Shown: positions 8,635-17,541 of the stretch, in pieces | Layout: every line of letters begins with the position of its first letter | Position numbering within the stretch: the stretch's first letter is position 1 | Source: UBA6059 sp965227155 | Lineage (GTDB): Bacteria; Bacteroidota; Bacteroidia; Cytophagales; Cyclobacteriaceae | Assembly (NCBI GenBank): GCA_965227155.1 | Contig: OZ245731.1 | Location: forward strand, 1,178,001 to 1,242,000 | Length of the DNA: 64,000 nucleotides | Direction of reading: 5' to 3' | Made by a program: the position numbers and the translations under genes | The notes under the pieces: model-generated | Database searches by the model: none | What the model saw: only the letters and a program-made list of their open reading frames with translations | What the model was told of the DNA's origin: nothing

Positions 8635-9016
8635 ACCGTAAAATTAAGCAGTTCTTTGATTATACGGGAATTGCATAGATATCGCCTTATTATATTGTAT
8701 ACCTACGGTTGTCAGTAAGTTCTAATTCAGCGGAAGTGCACCTGCACAGTATTGAAGCATCGGGCGCACCGCCATCCGCAACTCAATATCCAGAAGGCAG
8801 AAAGAAGTTAAAAGACACTAAACCTGTCCTAACCATTGGGGGATCATGTTGATAAAATGAATCTCATACCCTAAAACCTTGCAGTTTTTGCTTCGAAACA
8901 ACTGCAGTGGATCAAAATTCTGCTGCATTAGCCTGAATGTAAACCTGTAAGGTTTGTAGGAATAAAAATCACCCAAACGCTATACAATCGCGCTCGATTA
9001 AGATATCCATAAGCAA
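8635..9016. other. Non-coding stretch upstream of the toxin-antitoxin pair
   Basis: The gap between the antitoxin start and the secDF terminator has no reading frame with homology I recognise and no tRNA-like fold. It presumably holds the antitoxin promoter close to 8640-8700. A short palindromic sequence (TGCACCTGCA) occurs near 8747. A 62-residue frame at 8928-9116 crosses the terminator and the secDF end and is not credible. Confidence 0.5.
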
Positions 9017-9046
9017 AAAATCCCGGCTCATAAGAACCGGGATTTT
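9017..9046 (-). terminator. secDF: Rho-independent terminator of secDF
   Basis: A 10-bp perfect stem (AAAATCCCGG / CCGGGATTTT) closes a 10-base loop 24 bases beyond the secDF stop. On the minus strand it ends in a run of T (9015-9020 read in complement). The other strand also has a broken T tract, so it may work both ways. Confidence 0.85.
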
Positions 9047-9069
9047 GTTTTTGCTGTATTGTACAATGC

Positions 9070-12000
9070 TTAGGCTGCTGCCTTGGCTTTTTCTGCTTTC
9101 CTCTTGTATAGGTCAATCACAATCGGTGTTGCGATGAACACAGATGAGTAAGTACCAATGAGGATACCTACGATCAACGCGAAAGAGAATCCCTGCAAAG
9201 AAGGACCACCAAATATGAATAGCACCAACACCACGATCAAAGTAGTAACTGATGTGATTACAGTACGGTTGATGGTATTGTTCAAAGCTTCGTTAAACAC
9301 CTTGATGTTGTCTGATCCGGCCTTCACTGACATATTCTCTCTTACCCGGTCAAATACTACCACGGTATCGTTAATCGAGTAACCAATAATCGTGAGTATA
9401 GAAGCAATGAATACCTGGTCAACTTCGTAGTTAAATCCAAGCAGGCCTGCTATGGCAAAGGCAGATAATACGAATAAGGTATCATGGAAAAGAGCCGCCA
9501 CAGCACCCATACTAAATTGCCATTTTCTGAATCTTACCAGGATATAAAGGAATATGGCTATCAAGGCCAATATGCCCGACTGATAAGATGAGTTTTTAAT
9601 GTCATCTGCAATAGTAGCGCCGACCTTAGAGGAGCTTGCAATAGCAAAACTCTCCGGTCCACGGGTAGCGTCATCTTCAGCATAGCTCAACCCTGTGAAA
9701 GTTTTCAGCCCTTCTATCAATCGATTCTTAACCTCTTCATCAGCTTCATCAGTATCGTCATTGATTAGAAATGAAGTTGTGATTTTCACAATGTTATTGG
9801 CACCGAATGTCTTTATTTCTACACCCTTATTATCAAAGCTCTCAGCCAGGGCAACTTTCATTTCTGAAGGAACCACCGGATCTTCGAATGTCACCACATA
9901 AGAGCGGCCACCTGTAAAATCAACACCCAGTACCAGGCCTTTAGCAATCATCAATACCAAACCAATTGTAATAAAGGCACCTGAGAATATATAGGCTGTC
10001 TTTCTCTTGCCAATAAAATCAAAGTCCATGTCTGAGAAAAGATTCTTTGTGAAAGGCATAGAGAACGAAAGCTTGCTTTGATCACCTTTTTTGCTGAACA
10101 TCTCTACAATTACACGAGTAATGAATACTGCTGAAAAGAATGAGCAAATGATACCAATGATCAGGGTAACCGCGAAACCTTTTACCGGGCCCTGACCCAA
10201 TGCATAAAGAATAATACCAATCAAAAGTGTAGTTACGTTCGCATCAATAATAGAGCTGTAGGCTTTATCATAACCTGAGGAAATAGCCTGCTTGATGCCT
10301 GCACCATTGCGAAGCTCTTCCTTAATACGCTCAAAAATCAGTACGTTGGCATCAATAGACATACCTACGATCAACACGATACCAGCTATACCAGGCAGTG
10401 TTAAAGCTGCTGCCAGCTGTGCTAAAATTCCCAGAATGAAGAATACGTTGAAGAATAGGGCAACGACTGCTATCAAGCCACCTTTGGCGTAGTAGATCAC
10501 CATAAACAGGATTACAATAGCTAAACCGGCAAGGATGGAATAAATACCCTGCTGCTGTGCTTTTTCTCCCAGCGTACCACCAATAACCACATCTTCTACT
10601 ATGGTAGTAGGTGCGGGAAGTGCACCAGCCTTCAGAATATTGGCAAGGTCTTTAGCTTCATCCAGCGTAAAGTTTCCTGTAATTTGAGAGTTACCATTAG
10701 GAATTTCGCCCTGTACCATTGGTGCTGAATACACAAAATCATCAAGTACGATTGCAATTCGGTTACCGATGTTCTCCGAAGTAAGCCTTCTCCATTTCTT
10801 CGCACCCTCAGCATTCATTTGCATACTGATCGAAGGAGCAGAACGCTGATCAAGATCCTGGCGCGCATCTGTGATCACCTCACCGGTTAATGGTGCTCGG
10901 CCACCTCTTGCTTTTCTGATGGCATAGAGTTCCATCAGCTCCTGATTCTCGATATTATTTTCAAGCTGCAATGGCTTTACCGCCCAGAAAAACTCCATGG
11001 TAGGCGGGATAACCGACTGTACTTTTGGATTATTAAGAATGCGATTGATTTGAGCGGTATCCTTGGTATCGTAAACCATTCCATAGTTGGATACCATTTT
11101 CGTTAATAAAGGAGAGACCTGATTGTTCAATTCCGAATCGAGATCTCCATCCTCTTCAAGATCACCAGCCAGGTCTGTTGTATCTGAATCGCTATCTTCT
11201 GTAGAAGCATCTGCATCAGCAGTTTCTTCCTCTGTAAGCAAATCTGAAAGATCCTCAGAAGCAGTCTCCGGGTCTTCTTCACTCTCAAGGTTCAATGATG
11301 AAGATGGCGCCAAGTTCATTTCAGCCACGGCCACATCATTCATTGCCTGCAGCGTTTCAGCTATCTCATTGATCTCATATACTTCCCAAAACTCAAGCTT
11401 AGCCACACCTTGTAGTAGCTTTCTCACACGCTCAGGGTTGTCAACGCCTGGCAATTCCACCTGGATGCGACCGGTTCCCTGTAGTCTTTGGATATTGGGC
11501 TGTGATGTACCGAACCTGTCGATCCTGGTTCTTAAGATATTGAACGAACGATCGATGGCATTTTCTACCTCAGTATTGATGACATCCAAAACCTCATCGT
11601 CAGTAGATTCAAAGCTGATCCTACCTCTGTTGGATGATGTAGCGAAGATTTGAGAAAGCTTTTTATCGGGAGCATTTTGCTGAAAAGCTGCATAAAACTC
11701 ATCTACAAAACTGAGCTGTGTGCCCCTAACTGCTTCCCTTGCATCCTCCAACGATTGAAGGAAATCAGGATCCTGACTATTGCCAGAAAGTCCTTTAATA
11801 AGCTCTACCGGAGAAACCTCCAGGGTAACATGCATACCGCCCTGTAAGTCAAGGCCCAGGTTCAGTTCTGTTTCTTTGATGTCCTGGTAAGTGTATTCTA
11901 TACCAAAGAAATTGTAAACCGGCACTCGCCAGATTGAGTCGAGGTATTGTTGCTTTTTGCTATAGTCTATGCTGCCAGATTGATCAGTAGCATAGGTTGT

Positions 12001-12105
12001 TGCCTCATTTTGAATGTTCGAAGAGACAAATGTGAATGATAGATAGTAAATACAAAGTAGTGAAATGACAATCGTCAAAAACACCACACCGCCTTTATTG
12101 CGCAT
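9070..12105 (-). CDS. secDF: Fused protein translocase subunit SecDF
   Basis: The 1011-residue protein joins SecD (residues about 1-640) and SecF (about 680-1005), the proton-driven motor that assists SecYEG after SecA. SecD landmarks include the N-terminal helix, LGLDLQGGMH, the first periplasmic domain, and the membrane block with GIVLIVGMSIDANVLIFERIKEE. SecF shows VLGVDFTGG, a periplasmic domain, and IGYSINDTVVVFDRVRENM. The conserved intramembrane Asp/Arg residues lie in both VGMSIDANV and SINDTVV. An acidic insert at residues 273-326 separates parts of the first SecD periplasmic domain. A single-polypeptide SecDF is normal for Bacteroidota. A terminator follows directly. Confidence 0.97.
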   Translation of the reverse strand: MRNKGGVVFLTIVISLLCIYYLSFTFVSSNIQNEATTYATDQSGSIDYSKKQQYLDSIWRVPVYNFFGIEYTYQDIKETELNLGLDLQGGMHVTLEVSPVELIKGLSGNSQDPDFLQSLEDAREAVRGTQLSFVDEFYAAFQQNAPDKKLSQIFATSSNRGRISFESTDDEVLDVINTEVENAIDRSFNILRTRIDRFGTSQPNIQRLQGTGRIQVELPGVDNPERVRKLLQGVAKLEFWEVYEINEIAETLQAMNDVAVAEMNLAPSSSLNLESEEDPETASEDLSDLLTEEETADADASTEDSDSDTTDLAGDLEEDGDLDSELNNQVSPLLTKMVSNYGMVYDTKDTAQINRILNNPKVQSVIPPTMEFFWAVKPLQLENNIENQELMELYAIRKARGGRAPLTGEVITDARQDLDQRSAPSISMQMNAEGAKKWRRLTSENIGNRIAIVLDDFVYSAPMVQGEIPNGNSQITGNFTLDEAKDLANILKAGALPAPTTIVEDVVIGGTLGEKAQQQGIYSILAGLAIVILFMVIYYAKGGLIAVVALFFNVFFILGILAQLAAALTLPGIAGIVLIVGMSIDANVLIFERIKEELRNGAGIKQAISSGYDKAYSSIIDANVTTLLIGIILYALGQGPVKGFAVTLIIGIICSFFSAVFITRVIVEMFSKKGDQSKLSFSMPFTKNLFSDMDFDFIGKRKTAYIFSGAFITIGLVLMIAKGLVLGVDFTGGRSYVVTFEDPVVPSEMKVALAESFDNKGVEIKTFGANNIVKITTSFLINDDTDEADEEVKNRLIEGLKTFTGLSYAEDDATRGPESFAIASSSKVGATIADDIKNSSYQSGILALIAIFLYILVRFRKWQFSMGAVAALFHDTLFVLSAFAIAGLLGFNYEVDQVFIASILTIIGYSINDTVVVFDRVRENMSVKAGSDNIKVFNEALNNTINRTVITSVTTLIVVLVLFIFGGPSLQGFSFALIVGILIGTYSSVFIATPIVIDLYKRKAEKAKAAA

Positions 12106-12166
12106 GATTATAAACTTTTAATTTGAATGAAATTGAAAATGTAATTACTGAGGAGTGAAATGCAGA

Positions 12167-12544
12167 CTAGGGTGCATTCGGGGAAATGATCAACCGAAAT
12201 AGTGTTTTGAAATATCGATTGATGCCGGTAGCCACGTAGGGCAACTCGGCTTGTTCCTGCTCTTCATGATCCGGCAAATAGCCAAAGCTCAATAGGAACG
12301 GTGTAATTACCTGCACATTGACCGTTTGTGATAATGCGTCAAATGCCTGAACAGTAGTCTCCTGACCCTGCTGTTCATCTGATTGCTCTTTTACAGGCCT
12401 TAGATCATTTTCTATTTTATCAGAAATTTGAAACTGCAAACCTGATGAGCAAAGTACAAAAAGGCCTGTGATGATACCAAAAACCAGCATCAGCGGCTGT
12501 CGCAGCTGCTTAGATTTAAATGATATTTTCTTGGTTCTTATCAT
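12167..12544 (-). CDS. Hypothetical single-pass membrane protein
   Basis: The 125-residue protein has a basic N-terminus (RTKKISFKSK), one membrane helix (about residues 17-38), and a polar Gln/Glu-rich extracytoplasmic part ending in RLIISPNAP. I do not recognise the family. It lies 42 bases downstream of uridine kinase and 61 bases ahead of secDF on the same strand, so it may be the last gene of the udk operon. Its topology could fit a small envelope accessory protein, but no function is shown. Confidence 0.6.
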   Translation of the reverse strand: MIRTKKISFKSKQLRQPLMLVFGIITGLFVLCSSGLQFQISDKIENDLRPVKEQSDEQQGQETTVQAFDALSQTVNVQVITPFLLSFGYLPDHEEQEQAELPYVATGINRYFKTLFRLIISPNAP

Positions 12545-12586
12545 CGGGCAGCAAAAATAGGGAATTAAATGGGAAAGACCTACAAG

Positions 12587-13216
12587 TCACTGACTATGAA
12601 GTTTCTGTTGGAGGTATTGCTCCAATACTAAAGCGCCCCTGTCGAAATTGGTGTTGTTTGGGATTATTAAATCTGCATTGTGTTTCAAAGGTTCTATCAC
12701 TTCCCTGTAGGCAGGCATTACATGGTTATCAAACATGTATAGTATTTCCTCAAGACTATAGCCTCTTTCACTTAGATCCCGCTCTATTCGCCTCTTAAGC
12801 ATCAAATAGGTATGTGCCTCCACAAATACTTTCAGGTCGAGCAACTGCTCTATGGCCGCATGATAAAATACAAAAATACCTTCCACCACTATCAGCGGGC
12901 TCGGTTTCAGTAGCTTTTGCCGGGGCGGATTCTGAGTTAGATTAAACTGATATTCCTGTATGATGACTTCCTGACCCAGGCGCAATGTTTCTATGTCCCT
13001 GGCAAACGCAGCATGGTCTATAGATTCAGGTAAATCAAAATTGATCCAGCCATTGTCATCTTTAACCTGCTGATCCCACGGACGGTAATAATCATCCTGC
13101 GACATAAAGCAGATATCTCCCTCTTTGAAGGTATTTTTAAGCTTGTCGATCAATAAGGTTTTACCGGAACCACTACCTCCCGTAATTCCCAGAATAAAAG
13201 ACTTGGATGATGACAT
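12587..13216 (-). CDS. udk: Uridine kinase family protein
   Basis: The 209-residue P-loop kinase has Walker A GGSGSGKT near residue 14, SQDDYYRPW (the uridine kinase DDYY region), NFDLPESID, and VVEGIFVFY (Walker B and following). The lid region RRIERDLSERGYS is typical. Uridine kinase phosphorylates uridine or cytidine to the monophosphate in pyrimidine salvage. Length matches the family. It is 11 bases downstream of the rdgB gene in a nucleotide-housekeeping minus-strand operon. Phosphoribulokinase-like relatives are an alternative but the DDYY motif favours Udk. Confidence 0.9.
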   Translation of the reverse strand: MSSSKSFILGITGGSGSGKTLLIDKLKNTFKEGDICFMSQDDYYRPWDQQVKDDNGWINFDLPESIDHAAFARDIETLRLGQEVIIQEYQFNLTQNPPRQKLLKPSPLIVVEGIFVFYHAAIEQLLDLKVFVEAHTYLMLKRRIERDLSERGYSLEEILYMFDNHVMPAYREVIEPLKHNADLIIPNNTNFDRGALVLEQYLQQKLHSQ

Positions 13217-13227
13217 GATGCTTAAAA

Positions 13228-13803
13228 TTACAAGGATTGAAGATAGCTTACCAGTTTTCTAAAGGCTATCCCCCGGTGGGAAATTTCATTTTTCTCTCTT
13301 CCAGACATCTGTGCGAAGGTTTTGTCATAGCCTTTTGGCTGGAATATTGGGTCATAGCCAAATCCCTGCTCCCCTTGGGGCCCTTCGGTAATAGCGCCTT
13401 CAACGATACCGGTAAATTGTTGCTGGCCTGCTTCTGTTACCAATGTGATAACTGTTTTAAAACGTGCCGAACGATCCGATGCACCGGCTAGCTTTTGCAA
13501 AACGAGCGCTATGTTAGCCTCATTATTTCGATCAGGCCCCGCATAGCGAGCAGAATATACTCCAGGCTCATTATTCAAGGCCTGAACTTCAAGGCCAGTA
13601 TCGTCCGCAAAGCAGGATATATTAAACCTGTCAAAAATATAATTGGCTTTTTGAGCCGAGTTGGATTCAATGGTATCCGCTGTTTCAGGGATATCTTCTG
13701 TCACATTAATCTGGCTGAGACTTACTATCTCAAAAGTATCGCCCAACATTGCCTGGACTTCTCTTAGCTTATGCTCATTATTGGTAGCAAAGCACAGTTT
13801 CAT
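13228..13803 (-). CDS. rdgB: XTP/dITP diphosphatase (RdgB/HAM1)
   Basis: The 191-residue protein shows the family's marks in order: FATNNEHKLREV at the N-terminus (nucleotide binding), CFADDTGLEVQALNNEPGVYSARYAG in the middle (with the catalytic acidic pair), GFGYDPIF, and SHRGIAFRKL at the C-terminus. It hydrolyses non-canonical purine triphosphates (dITP, XTP) to monophosphates and so keeps them out of DNA. It starts two bases after the FKBP lipoprotein stop, so it is co-transcribed. Confidence 0.95.
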   Translation of the reverse strand: MKLCFATNNEHKLREVQAMLGDTFEIVSLSQINVTEDIPETADTIESNSAQKANYIFDRFNISCFADDTGLEVQALNNEPGVYSARYAGPDRNNEANIALVLQKLAGASDRSARFKTVITLVTEAGQQQFTGIVEGAITEGPQGEQGFGYDPIFQPKGYDKTFAQMSGREKNEISHRGIAFRKLVSYLQSL

Positions 13804-13805
13804 GG

Positions 13806-14450
13806 CTAGTTACTCCTTACCTGCACTAAAATTATCTCAAAAACCAGCACTTCATCTGGAGGAATCACAAAATCACTGGATTGGCTGTTGTCAAATCCAA
13901 ACGGACCAAGGGCTGTTCCAGAAGGCATTATAATCACTGCCCTGCCACCTTCTCTCATATCTCCCAAAACACTACCTATAGCAATGCGCAACTGAGGGAG
14001 CAGATTTAGATAAGAGTATTGCCCATTAAATGATGCTAAGCGACCGTCCAGGGTATAATTGAACGTGAATGGGTCAAAAATGACATTGTTTTTACCCAAC
14101 CCAACTGAATCGGCAAGGCTTTCGATATTGGTATCGATGATGCTGTCATTTAAAAATCGGGCAATAAAAAATACGGTAACTATCTCATTCAGCTGAGGTG
14201 CCACACCTCCACCAGAGTCAACCACTGTATATCGCACACCGAGGTTGGTTGTGTCAAGGTTTGTATAGCCCTTTTCTGCTATGTAGGAATCAATAAGTTC
14301 ATCATCGATTTGACGCTGAGCAATAGAATCTTCTATGGATTGATCATCCTCATCCTCGCCGTTAAAAGTTAACCCTTCTTCAGAGCATGAAGCCAACCAT
14401 ACACCACCTAACAAAAATCCTAACACAAAAAATAATCGCCAACTGCTCAT
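13806..14450 (-). CDS. FKBP-like lipoprotein, degenerate peptidyl-prolyl isomerase
   Basis: A lipoprotein of about 214 residues with lipobox WLASC at residues 18-22, so it is probably anchored in the outer or inner membrane facing the periplasm. The C-terminal half follows the FKBP pattern (RYTVVDSGGG, IMPSGTALGPFG, IPPDEVLVFEIILVQV), but the conserved Gly-Trp of the prolyl pocket is replaced by SVLGDM and the binding loop is altered. I infer weak or no isomerase activity and a chaperone-like role. The ATG chosen lies one base after the TAG of the upstream FKBP gene; an ATG five codons earlier would overlap it and weaken the signal peptide. Confidence 0.8.
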   Translation of the reverse strand: MSSWRLFFVLGFLLGGVWLASCSEEGLTFNGEDEDDQSIEDSIAQRQIDDELIDSYIAEKGYTNLDTTNLGVRYTVVDSGGGVAPQLNEIVTVFFIARFLNDSIIDTNIESLADSVGLGKNNVIFDPFTFNYTLDGRLASFNGQYSYLNLLPQLRIAIGSVLGDMREGGRAVIIMPSGTALGPFGFDNSQSSDFVIPPDEVLVFEIILVQVRSN

Positions 14451-14451
14451 C

Positions 14452-14937
14452 CTACTGAAAATCAACTAGTGTTACATCAAAAATTAATATTTCATTGGGG
14501 CCGATAAATGTATTTACATTTTGAGTGCCATAAGCAAGTCCTGAAGGTAATATGAGGGTAGCAGATCCTTCCTCCTCTACCAGTTGGATGCCTTCATCCC
14601 ATCCGGGTATTACTTGTCCACGGCCAAGAATAAATTCTATAGGTACGCCAGGTGCAGATTGGTCAAACACACCACCTTCTACCGTGCGGCCCACGTACGC
14701 TACACTCACCCGGTTGCCCGGCTGGGGTCGCAGCCCATTTCCGGTAGCCGTGATTTTGTAATGCAATCCACTTTCGGTGGACTGAAATCCGGTAAGCTGA
14801 TTTTCAGCAATGTATCCTTCAATTCGCTCAAGGTCGAATGCTAACTGCTCCTGATAAGTACGTGTAACGCCATCGCTATCTTCGCCACAGGAAGATAAAA
14901 TTGTAAGGCTCAACAAAATGAAAACTAACCGCTTCAT
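14452..14937 (-). CDS. FKBP-type peptidyl-prolyl cis-trans isomerase lipoprotein
   Basis: The 161-residue lipoprotein has a short signal with lipobox LSSC (Cys17). The FKBP domain fills residues 60-160 with GRTVEGGVFDQS, a VIPGWDEGIQL pocket motif including the Trp, and LPSGLAYGTQ, all near consensus, so catalysis is likely. It catalyses proline isomerisation during folding of exported proteins in the periplasm. It is the middle of three consecutive FKBP genes and follows a gap of about 80 bases from the larger one. Confidence 0.9.
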   Translation of the reverse strand: MKRLVFILLSLTILSSCGEDSDGVTRTYQEQLAFDLERIEGYIAENQLTGFQSTESGLHYKITATGNGLRPQPGNRVSVAYVGRTVEGGVFDQSAPGVPIEFILGRGQVIPGWDEGIQLVEEEGSATLILPSGLAYGTQNVNTFIGPNEILIFDVTLVDFQ

Positions 14938-14962
14938 GTGATTCTAAATAAAGTTATAAGCA

Positions 14963-14986
14963 AGAGGCCGCAAAAATGCAGCCTCT
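14963..14986 (-). terminator. Weak hairpin between FKBP genes
   Basis: A 6-bp stem AGAGGC/GCCTCT plus an inner GC/GC pair with one mismatch lies between the stop of the 298-residue FKBP gene and the start of the next. The T tract is poor on both strands, so it may be an attenuator or mRNA-stability element rather than a full terminator. Confidence 0.35.
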
Positions 14987-15019
14987 ATTTTAAAAGAACA
15001 TTATAATACCTAATAACCT

Positions 15020-15916
15020 TTATTGAACTTCTACTAGTTCAACATCAAACTTCAGAATTGCATAGGGTGGAATTACATTTCCAGCACCACGCTCTCCATA
15101 TGCTAATGGGCTTGGGATGAATAAGGTTGCCTTGCTACCCTCATTCAATAAGCCAATGCCTTCATCCCAACCTTTAATCACGTTACCCTGACCTATAGGG
15201 AAGCTAAGTGGCTCACCTCGGTCTAGAGAACTATCGAATTTTGTACCATCCAACAATGTGCCTGTATAGTGTACTGAAACAGTTTGACCTGCTTCAGGCT
15301 TTGGACCTGAGCCTTCTTCAGTGATCACATAGCGCAGACCAGAGTCGGTTGTTTGTGCATCTATATTATTCTGTTCAAGATACTCATCTATGGCGGCACC
15401 ATCAGAAACTAGCTTCTTCTCTAACTCCTCTGTAATAATGGCTTGCTGCTTGTCATATTCAGCCCTTTGGTAAGCCATATAGTCTTCGCGCGACATATTA
15501 TCGACCAAACCAATATTGAAAGCCAACTTGCTGCCACGTTCAATTGAATCGGGCAGATCCATGTTGAAGGTGTTTTCGAAAAAATCCTCTGCAGGCAACT
15601 CAAAAGCCACGGAATCACCTTTTTTCATAAGCCGTAATGCTTCATATATCATACCGCTTTGACTCCAGATGGAATCAATGTACTGCATGGCTACCGGAGA
15701 ACCCTGAGGCACTGTGCTAAAAAGCTCTTTCCCGTTTTGATCCTTGTAAGCCATGTTGAGCGTTAATATTTGACCATCTTCAGGTGCCTTTTCTGCATCT
15801 CCTTTTTCAATAAATGTAACCTCTACTCCTGAGTCTGTAACCTGCTTTTCAGAACCTGATTCACAGGCAACTACCAATAGGAGTAATCCTATGGCCACTT
15901 TAAAATTCTTTAACAT
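15020..15916 (-). CDS. FKBP-type PPIase lipoprotein with an extra N-terminal FKBP-like domain
   Basis: The 298-residue lipoprotein has lipobox VVAC (Cys18). The C-terminal FKBP domain (residues about 190-298) is near consensus: VHYTGTLLDGTKFDSSLDRG, VIKGWDEGIGLL, SPLAYGERG, IPPYAILKFDVELV. Residues 30-140 look like a second, degenerate FKBP fold (ILTLNMAYKDQNGKELF, MKKGDSVAFELP, KLAFNIGLV), followed by a charged linker helix. It should act as a periplasmic foldase. Its ATG overlaps the TAA of the DHH phosphoesterase gene as TAATG. Confidence 0.9.
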   Translation of the reverse strand: MLKNFKVAIGLLLLVVACESGSEKQVTDSGVEVTFIEKGDAEKAPEDGQILTLNMAYKDQNGKELFSTVPQGSPVAMQYIDSIWSQSGMIYEALRLMKKGDSVAFELPAEDFFENTFNMDLPDSIERGSKLAFNIGLVDNMSREDYMAYQRAEYDKQQAIITEELEKKLVSDGAAIDEYLEQNNIDAQTTDSGLRYVITEEGSGPKPEAGQTVSVHYTGTLLDGTKFDSSLDRGEPLSFPIGQGNVIKGWDEGIGLLNEGSKATLFIPSPLAYGERGAGNVIPPYAILKFDVELVEVQ

Positions 15917-16938
15917 TAGATTGTTTCTTTTAGCGTAAATAATTCCTTGTTATTGTGAATTACCTCTTTGAATAAGGTAACCGTATTTTCAAGACTGTCT
16001 TCAGAAGCGCCACCGGCAGCATTTTTATGTCCCCCACCGTTAAAGTATTTGCGTGCAAGGTCATTCACAGACACATTACCGAGCGATCGAAAAGAAAGCT
16101 TTACCAGGCCGTCTCTTTCTATGATTATAGCTGCCATCACAATTCCCCTGATACTCAAAGCGTAGTTTACCAAACCCTCTGTATCGCCAGTTTTGTATTG
16201 AAACTCGTCAAGGTCTTTCTTGCTCAACACAAAATAGGCCACCTTCAGGTCTTCTATGACAGTTAATCTTTCAAGCAGGGCAAACCCTGTAAGCTTGAGC
16301 CTGCTCAGACTGTTATTATCATAAACGAGCTTACTGACCATAGTCACATCTGCACCTCTTTCCATCAAATCGGCCACAATTCTATGGACGTGGGGCGAGG
16401 TAGATGCATGCTTGAAAGAGCCTGTATCTGTCATAATACCCGCATACAGGCAATCTGCAATGGCAGGTGTAATGGCATCCAAATCACCTAGCTCGTGGAT
16501 GAGATCATAAACGAGCTCTGCTGTCGCAGCGGATTGATTATCCCACTTTATGAAATCGGCAAACTGCTCAGGCTCCAAATGATGATCTATCAGTACTTTT
16601 TTGCCGGACGCCTTTTTTACCAATTCGCCCAGCTCTTCTATTCTTTTTAAGCTGGAGAAGTCTAAGCAAAAAATAAGATCTGCCTGATCAACCAGCTGTG
16701 CTGATTTTGCCTCCTGCCCTTCATTGAAAATAATGACTTCATCATTTCCCTCCATCCAATTCAGGAAATCAGGGTAATTGGTAGGTGTAATCACCGTAAC
16801 CTCGTGCCCTTTGGACTTAAGGTAGCTTGCTAAGCCCAATGAAGAACCCAAAGCATCCGCATCTGGCTTGATGTGGGTGGTTATAATGATCTTCCTGGGA
16901 TGGCTGATTAGTGTATGAAACGCTTCTATGTCCTGCAT
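15916..16938 (-). CDS. DHH-family phosphoesterase (NrnA-like nanoRNase / pAp phosphatase)
   Basis: The 340-residue protein has all DHH/DHHA1 motifs: HIKPDADALGSSLGL (residues about 21-35), CLDFS, the name-giving LIDHHLEP, and the C-terminal GGGHKNAAGG of DHHA1. NrnA-type enzymes remove 2-5 nt RNA fragments and dephosphorylate pAp; some family members degrade c-di-AMP-derived pApA. Which substrate is used here is not visible. I start at MQDIEAF; an ATG 16 codons upstream would add an odd hydrophobic stretch overlapping the ndk promoter zone. Confidence 0.9.
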   Translation of the reverse strand: MQDIEAFHTLISHPRKIIITTHIKPDADALGSSLGLASYLKSKGHEVTVITPTNYPDFLNWMEGNDEVIIFNEGQEAKSAQLVDQADLIFCLDFSSLKRIEELGELVKKASGKKVLIDHHLEPEQFADFIKWDNQSAATAELVYDLIHELGDLDAITPAIADCLYAGIMTDTGSFKHASTSPHVHRIVADLMERGADVTMVSKLVYDNNSLSRLKLTGFALLERLTVIEDLKVAYFVLSKKDLDEFQYKTGDTEGLVNYALSIRGIVMAAIIIERDGLVKLSFRSLGNVSVNDLARKYFNGGGHKNAAGGASEDSLENTVTLFKEVIHNNKELFTLKETI

Positions 16939-17059
16939 TAATCCACTATTGGTGGAAAAGAAGATGCAAAAGTGAAAAGAATTCATGTCAAAACCAAAGT
17001 ATGGTCTATTGCCTCCTGTGGCTTTTGCACCAGCGGTTTTAGTTCAGGTGAGAAAGGTT

Positions 17060-17067
17060 TACTTTTG
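17060..17067 (+). promoter_or_regulatory. ndk: Candidate -7 box of ndk (TACTTTTG)
   Basis: Exact match to TAnnTTTG, 33 bases ahead of the ndk ATG. A TTT rather than TTG stands at the -33 place (17038-17040), so the match is partial. Confidence 0.45.
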
Positions 17068-17100
17068 CGCAAAATTTCATCGAGACTAAAAAAAGAACTA

Positions 17101-17520
17101 ATGGCACACAACATTACATTCACTATGATAAAGCCTGATGCTTTTGGCGCTGGCAACTCCGGAGCTATCATTAAAATGATCGAAGAAGCAGGCTTTTCTA
17201 TCAAAGCAATGAAGCTCACTAAACTTTCACCCGAGCGGGCTGGTCAGTTTTATGCAGTACATAAAGAGCGTCCCTTCTACCAGGATCTTTGCAGCTACAT
17301 GTCTTCAGGGCCCATCATCGCTATGATTCTACAAAAAGACAATGCCGTTGAGGATTTCAGAAAGTTGATTGGTGCTACAGATCCTACCAAAGCAGACGAA
17401 GGCACAATCAGAAAGCTTTTTGCAAAATCAATTGAAGCTAACGCCATCCATGGTAGTGACTCAGACGAAAATGCTGCCATCGAAGGCGGTTTCTTCTTCT
17501 CTGATATGGAGCAATTTTAA
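17101..17520 (+). CDS. ndk: Nucleoside diphosphate kinase
   Basis: The 139-residue protein opens with TFTMIKPDAF, the family's start, and has the KERPFYQDL and MILQKDNAVEDFRKLIGATDP segments. The active-site region reads NAIHGSDS, with the phospho-accepting His. Ndk balances nucleoside triphosphates using ATP. I start at MAHNITF because it matches the family N-terminus; an upstream ATG at 16972 would add 43 unrelated residues. A strong terminator follows. Confidence 0.97.
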   Translation: MAHNITFTMIKPDAFGAGNSGAIIKMIEEAGFSIKAMKLTKLSPERAGQFYAVHKERPFYQDLCSYMSSGPIIAMILQKDNAVEDFRKLIGATDPTKADEGTIRKLFAKSIEANAIHGSDSDENAAIEGGFFFSDMEQF

Positions 17521-17541
17521 TTCTTACAATAAATTACCCAG

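Noticed and set aside
8928..9116. A 62-codon frame between the toxin module and secDF
   Set aside because: It crosses the secDF terminator and the secDF 3' end; content is Gln/Lys-rich with no recognisable pattern.
11123..11653. A 176-codon open frame opposite to secDF, very Ser-rich
   Set aside because: It is the antisense image of the acidic SecD insert (Glu/Asp/Ser codons read as Ser/Leu); no start context and no homology I recognise.
16972..17100. Upstream in-frame ATG for ndk
   Set aside because: The added 43 residues do not belong to Ndk and the -7 box TACTTTTG lies inside them.
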